Shown here piece after piece: positions 24,886-64,000 of a stretch of 64,000 bases of DNA. The translations under genes and the position numbers were made by a program. The notes beneath the pieces were generated by a model that saw nothing but the letters and a program-made list of their open reading frames with translations, searched no databases and was not told the origin of the DNA. Numbering within the stretch: position 1 is the first letter of the stretch; every line of letters starts with the position of its first letter. Source of the stretch: Ophiura sarsii (taxonomy: Eukaryota > Echinodermata > Ophiuroidea > Amphilepidida > Ophiuridae); contig CM069452.1 in assembly GCA_035610835.1 (NCBI GenBank), positions 11,875,753-11,939,752 on the forward strand. Direction: 5' to 3'.

Positions 24886-26186
24886 AGCCGGAGCTAGTCT
24901 GAAAATATTGCCATAGAAAAACTTCCGTAGATTTAAAAGACAACTAGAAGCATTTTAAATGACACTCAACTAGCCAAATACCATGCATTAAAAGAATTAA
25001 AAAAATCAAGAATACACTCGCTGCCTAACAGAACGTCAAATGCACCGCACTGTTCGGTTTTGGCATACATAGTTTGAATATGTTCTCAACAACGTGTATC
25101 TCAAAAGGTTATGACTTGTATGAAATTAAACAGGAAAAGAACAATATGCAAGTAATGCACATTTCAGTTGTACATACTTTTACTTTTTAACGAGTGTCAA
25201 ATGTTTTCAGATCTCTGTAGAATTAAACAAAATAAACAATGAATGAAAGAGAAGTTTACCGTCTAATTTAAACATCTAAATTTCACTGGTTTGAAGTTAT
25301 TTTCGTAATTATTTTGTAATTGCTTCACCATTTTCGACTTTATTCAACTTCATACATCACGAGAAACACGTTTTCGCAGCTATCAACTCGTTTCATGTTT
25401 GTGCCGCTATTTGACTGGGTGTGTTTTACTCTACCATGAATACTGAAAATAAAATTACTTTATGATTCACGGGGATCTTCCCCTATGTTTGGTGTTGCCA
25501 TACCCGGCCCTCGAATATCTAAAAAACTAAGCCTGGTTGGTGGTAAGAAGGGTCTACATGGAAAATATTATGTTCGTATTTCGTTATACGCGTGATGACG
25601 TTCCCTGTGACGCACCCAGGTAAAAGTGACTGACATTAGCGCACCCATTCGTCAATACTGTGACGGACCAAAGGCTCCCCATGACGTACGCTGCGTCAAG
25701 AAATGTGGTGGTAAATGACGCACCCATGACGCAACTCTCACGGGGTTGTATAGTGCGTCATACAACTGATATGTGCATAATACACTATTTCAACAACTCC
25801 CCCATACCTTAGGTACAATAGCAAAGCGTTGTTAATTTGAGATAAACCACGCTGCTATGGAAACCAGCACGCCGGTCGAACTGCACCACGGGGATAATGT
25901 TTACGCGCTACGCGATCGCATCCACCGTGTGTGTTGTTTTGGAATGATCGCTGTTTACGTCGATTTTTGTACAATTCAATTATGTTCTGATTTGCATTAT
26001 GTATTTATGAAATGCTGGACATTTGGCCTTCCAACGCGTCAATATTTGGGAGGCAATCCCCATATTATTTTACGGTGAGTGAATCAAAGTACTACTCTGG
26101 CACCATTGTAAAAGTCACTTTAACTCTGGAGTACATGTACAGCAAATTGATTGCCACCTAACATCACTGATCAATTCTGATTTCAG
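24886..26186. other. Upstream region of the EMI/EGF gene
   Basis: This should hold the promoter and possibly a 5' UTR exon. At 25580-25750 'gacgcaccc' and 'atgacg' words recur, with more CpG than the surroundings. A plausible 3' splice site ('ttctgatttcag' ending at 26186) lies 17 bp before the start codon, so a spliced 5' UTR is likely. No core promoter element stands out. Confidence 0.35.
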
Positions 26187-26203
26187 GCTAGCTTACCACT
26201 TGC

Positions 26204-63341
<37,138 letters not shown>

Positions 63342-64000
63342 GTAAGTTTATGTACTAAGCTAAAATAGTATTTTATCGAAATATACCTGTCTAAATCATA
63401 AAGAGCATAGTTATATTCATGATACAAGGTGTCCCAGAATGATCTATACTGGGTTTCAAAAATATGTAAAAAGATATAAAACAAATATTGTTTCAAATTT
63501 GAACACTTGCGATATGATGGTGGACATGTTTTCTACTTATTCCGATAATTTCATTGAGATATCTTCTCCTGTTCCGCTGTGGCAAGACATAATAGAAAAT
63601 CGATGAAAAACGCATTTGCATATTTGTGCTCACATCACATAATTCATCTGTACAGCTATTCTCTCTAGACCTACCAGCATTTCAAACAATGAACCCCACA
63701 CCTCGTAAGTTATATTCAAAACTCCCGCCAAAGAAATGAAGGTTAAAATCACTCAAGCTCAACAAATCCTGCCCTATTCAATCAAAGCTTTGTTTTCTAT
63801 GCGCACAACAATCGATTGTTATCCAAAACCTAGGGTCATTAAAACCTAGGGTCCATGTTATTTTCACCAATTTTGGAAACAGATTTTCTCAATGTTACCG
63901 TGGGTTTACCCCTTAGAGTCATATATCAAATTGAAGCTTAGGTAACAGCGTTTCAAATAATGCGTGTTATTTTGATCTGGTTGCTATGGTAACCAGTCAA
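63342..64000. other. Intron, with a possible mariner-type end
   Basis: 'acaaggtgtcccagaatgat' at about 63424 looks like another mariner-type terminus whose partner would lie beyond the window. No further EGF exon is seen. Confidence 0.35.

Noticed and set aside
25857..26078. Separate small gene upstream of the signal-peptide exon
   Set aside because: Open for 73 codons but with no domain; more likely 5' flank or UTR of the EMI/EGF gene.

Overview
The window is about 64 kb of AT-rich animal nuclear DNA. Reasons: GT-AG introns, long non-coding stretches, many inverted-repeat DNA transposons with target-site duplications (TSDs), tRNA-derived SINEs, and two metazoan gene families (an adhesion-type GPCR and an EMI/EGF-repeat protein). 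The repeat mix and the frequent 'taggcctac' words suggest a marine invertebrate deuterostome (echinoderm or hemichordate). That placement is inference only.

Layout. 1-10.8 kb has no recognisable gene: poly-C runs, a minisatellite, a degenerate satellite, a palindromic MITE and a Helitron-like end. 10857-11697 (minus) is the terminal exon of an adhesion-family GPCR (TM5-TM7 plus an acidic, tyrosine-rich tail). 12.6-25 kb is transposon-rich: a 5 kb fold-back structure (13.4-18.5 kb) with a tRNA-like sequence in each arm, then mariner-, Mutator- and other MITE-like elements. 26204 to the right end holds one large plus-strand gene whose exons are mostly too short to appear as ORFs. A signal-peptide exon (26204-26289) and two exons encoding an EMI-like Cys domain (29275-29394, 36504-36604) are followed by an array of EGF-like exons from 39044 to 63341. 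I count 34 intact EGF exons, all 96 bp and phase 1-1, plus 5 truncated copies. The gene runs out of the window with no transmembrane segment or genuine stop seen.

The EGF array grew in layers: single exon+intron units of roughly 225-290 bp, then blocks of about 1.75 kb, then a nearly identical tandem block of about 4.6 kb (53193-57760 and 57785-62840). The breakpoints of the 4.6 kb block lie inside a Harbinger-like element on the left and a hAT-like element on the right. A 510-bp MITE with a 6-bp TSD is present only in the second block, so the order of events can be read: Harbinger and hAT insertions, then the duplication, then the MITE. Because every EGF exon is 96 bp and phase-symmetric, copy number can change without a frameshift. 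If all intact exons are spliced, the window encodes about 1190 residues. The 4.6 kb repeat could instead be a haplotype collapsed into tandem by the assembler; long reads would decide.

All functional statements come from reading sequence by eye. No database search, alignment program or expression data was used.
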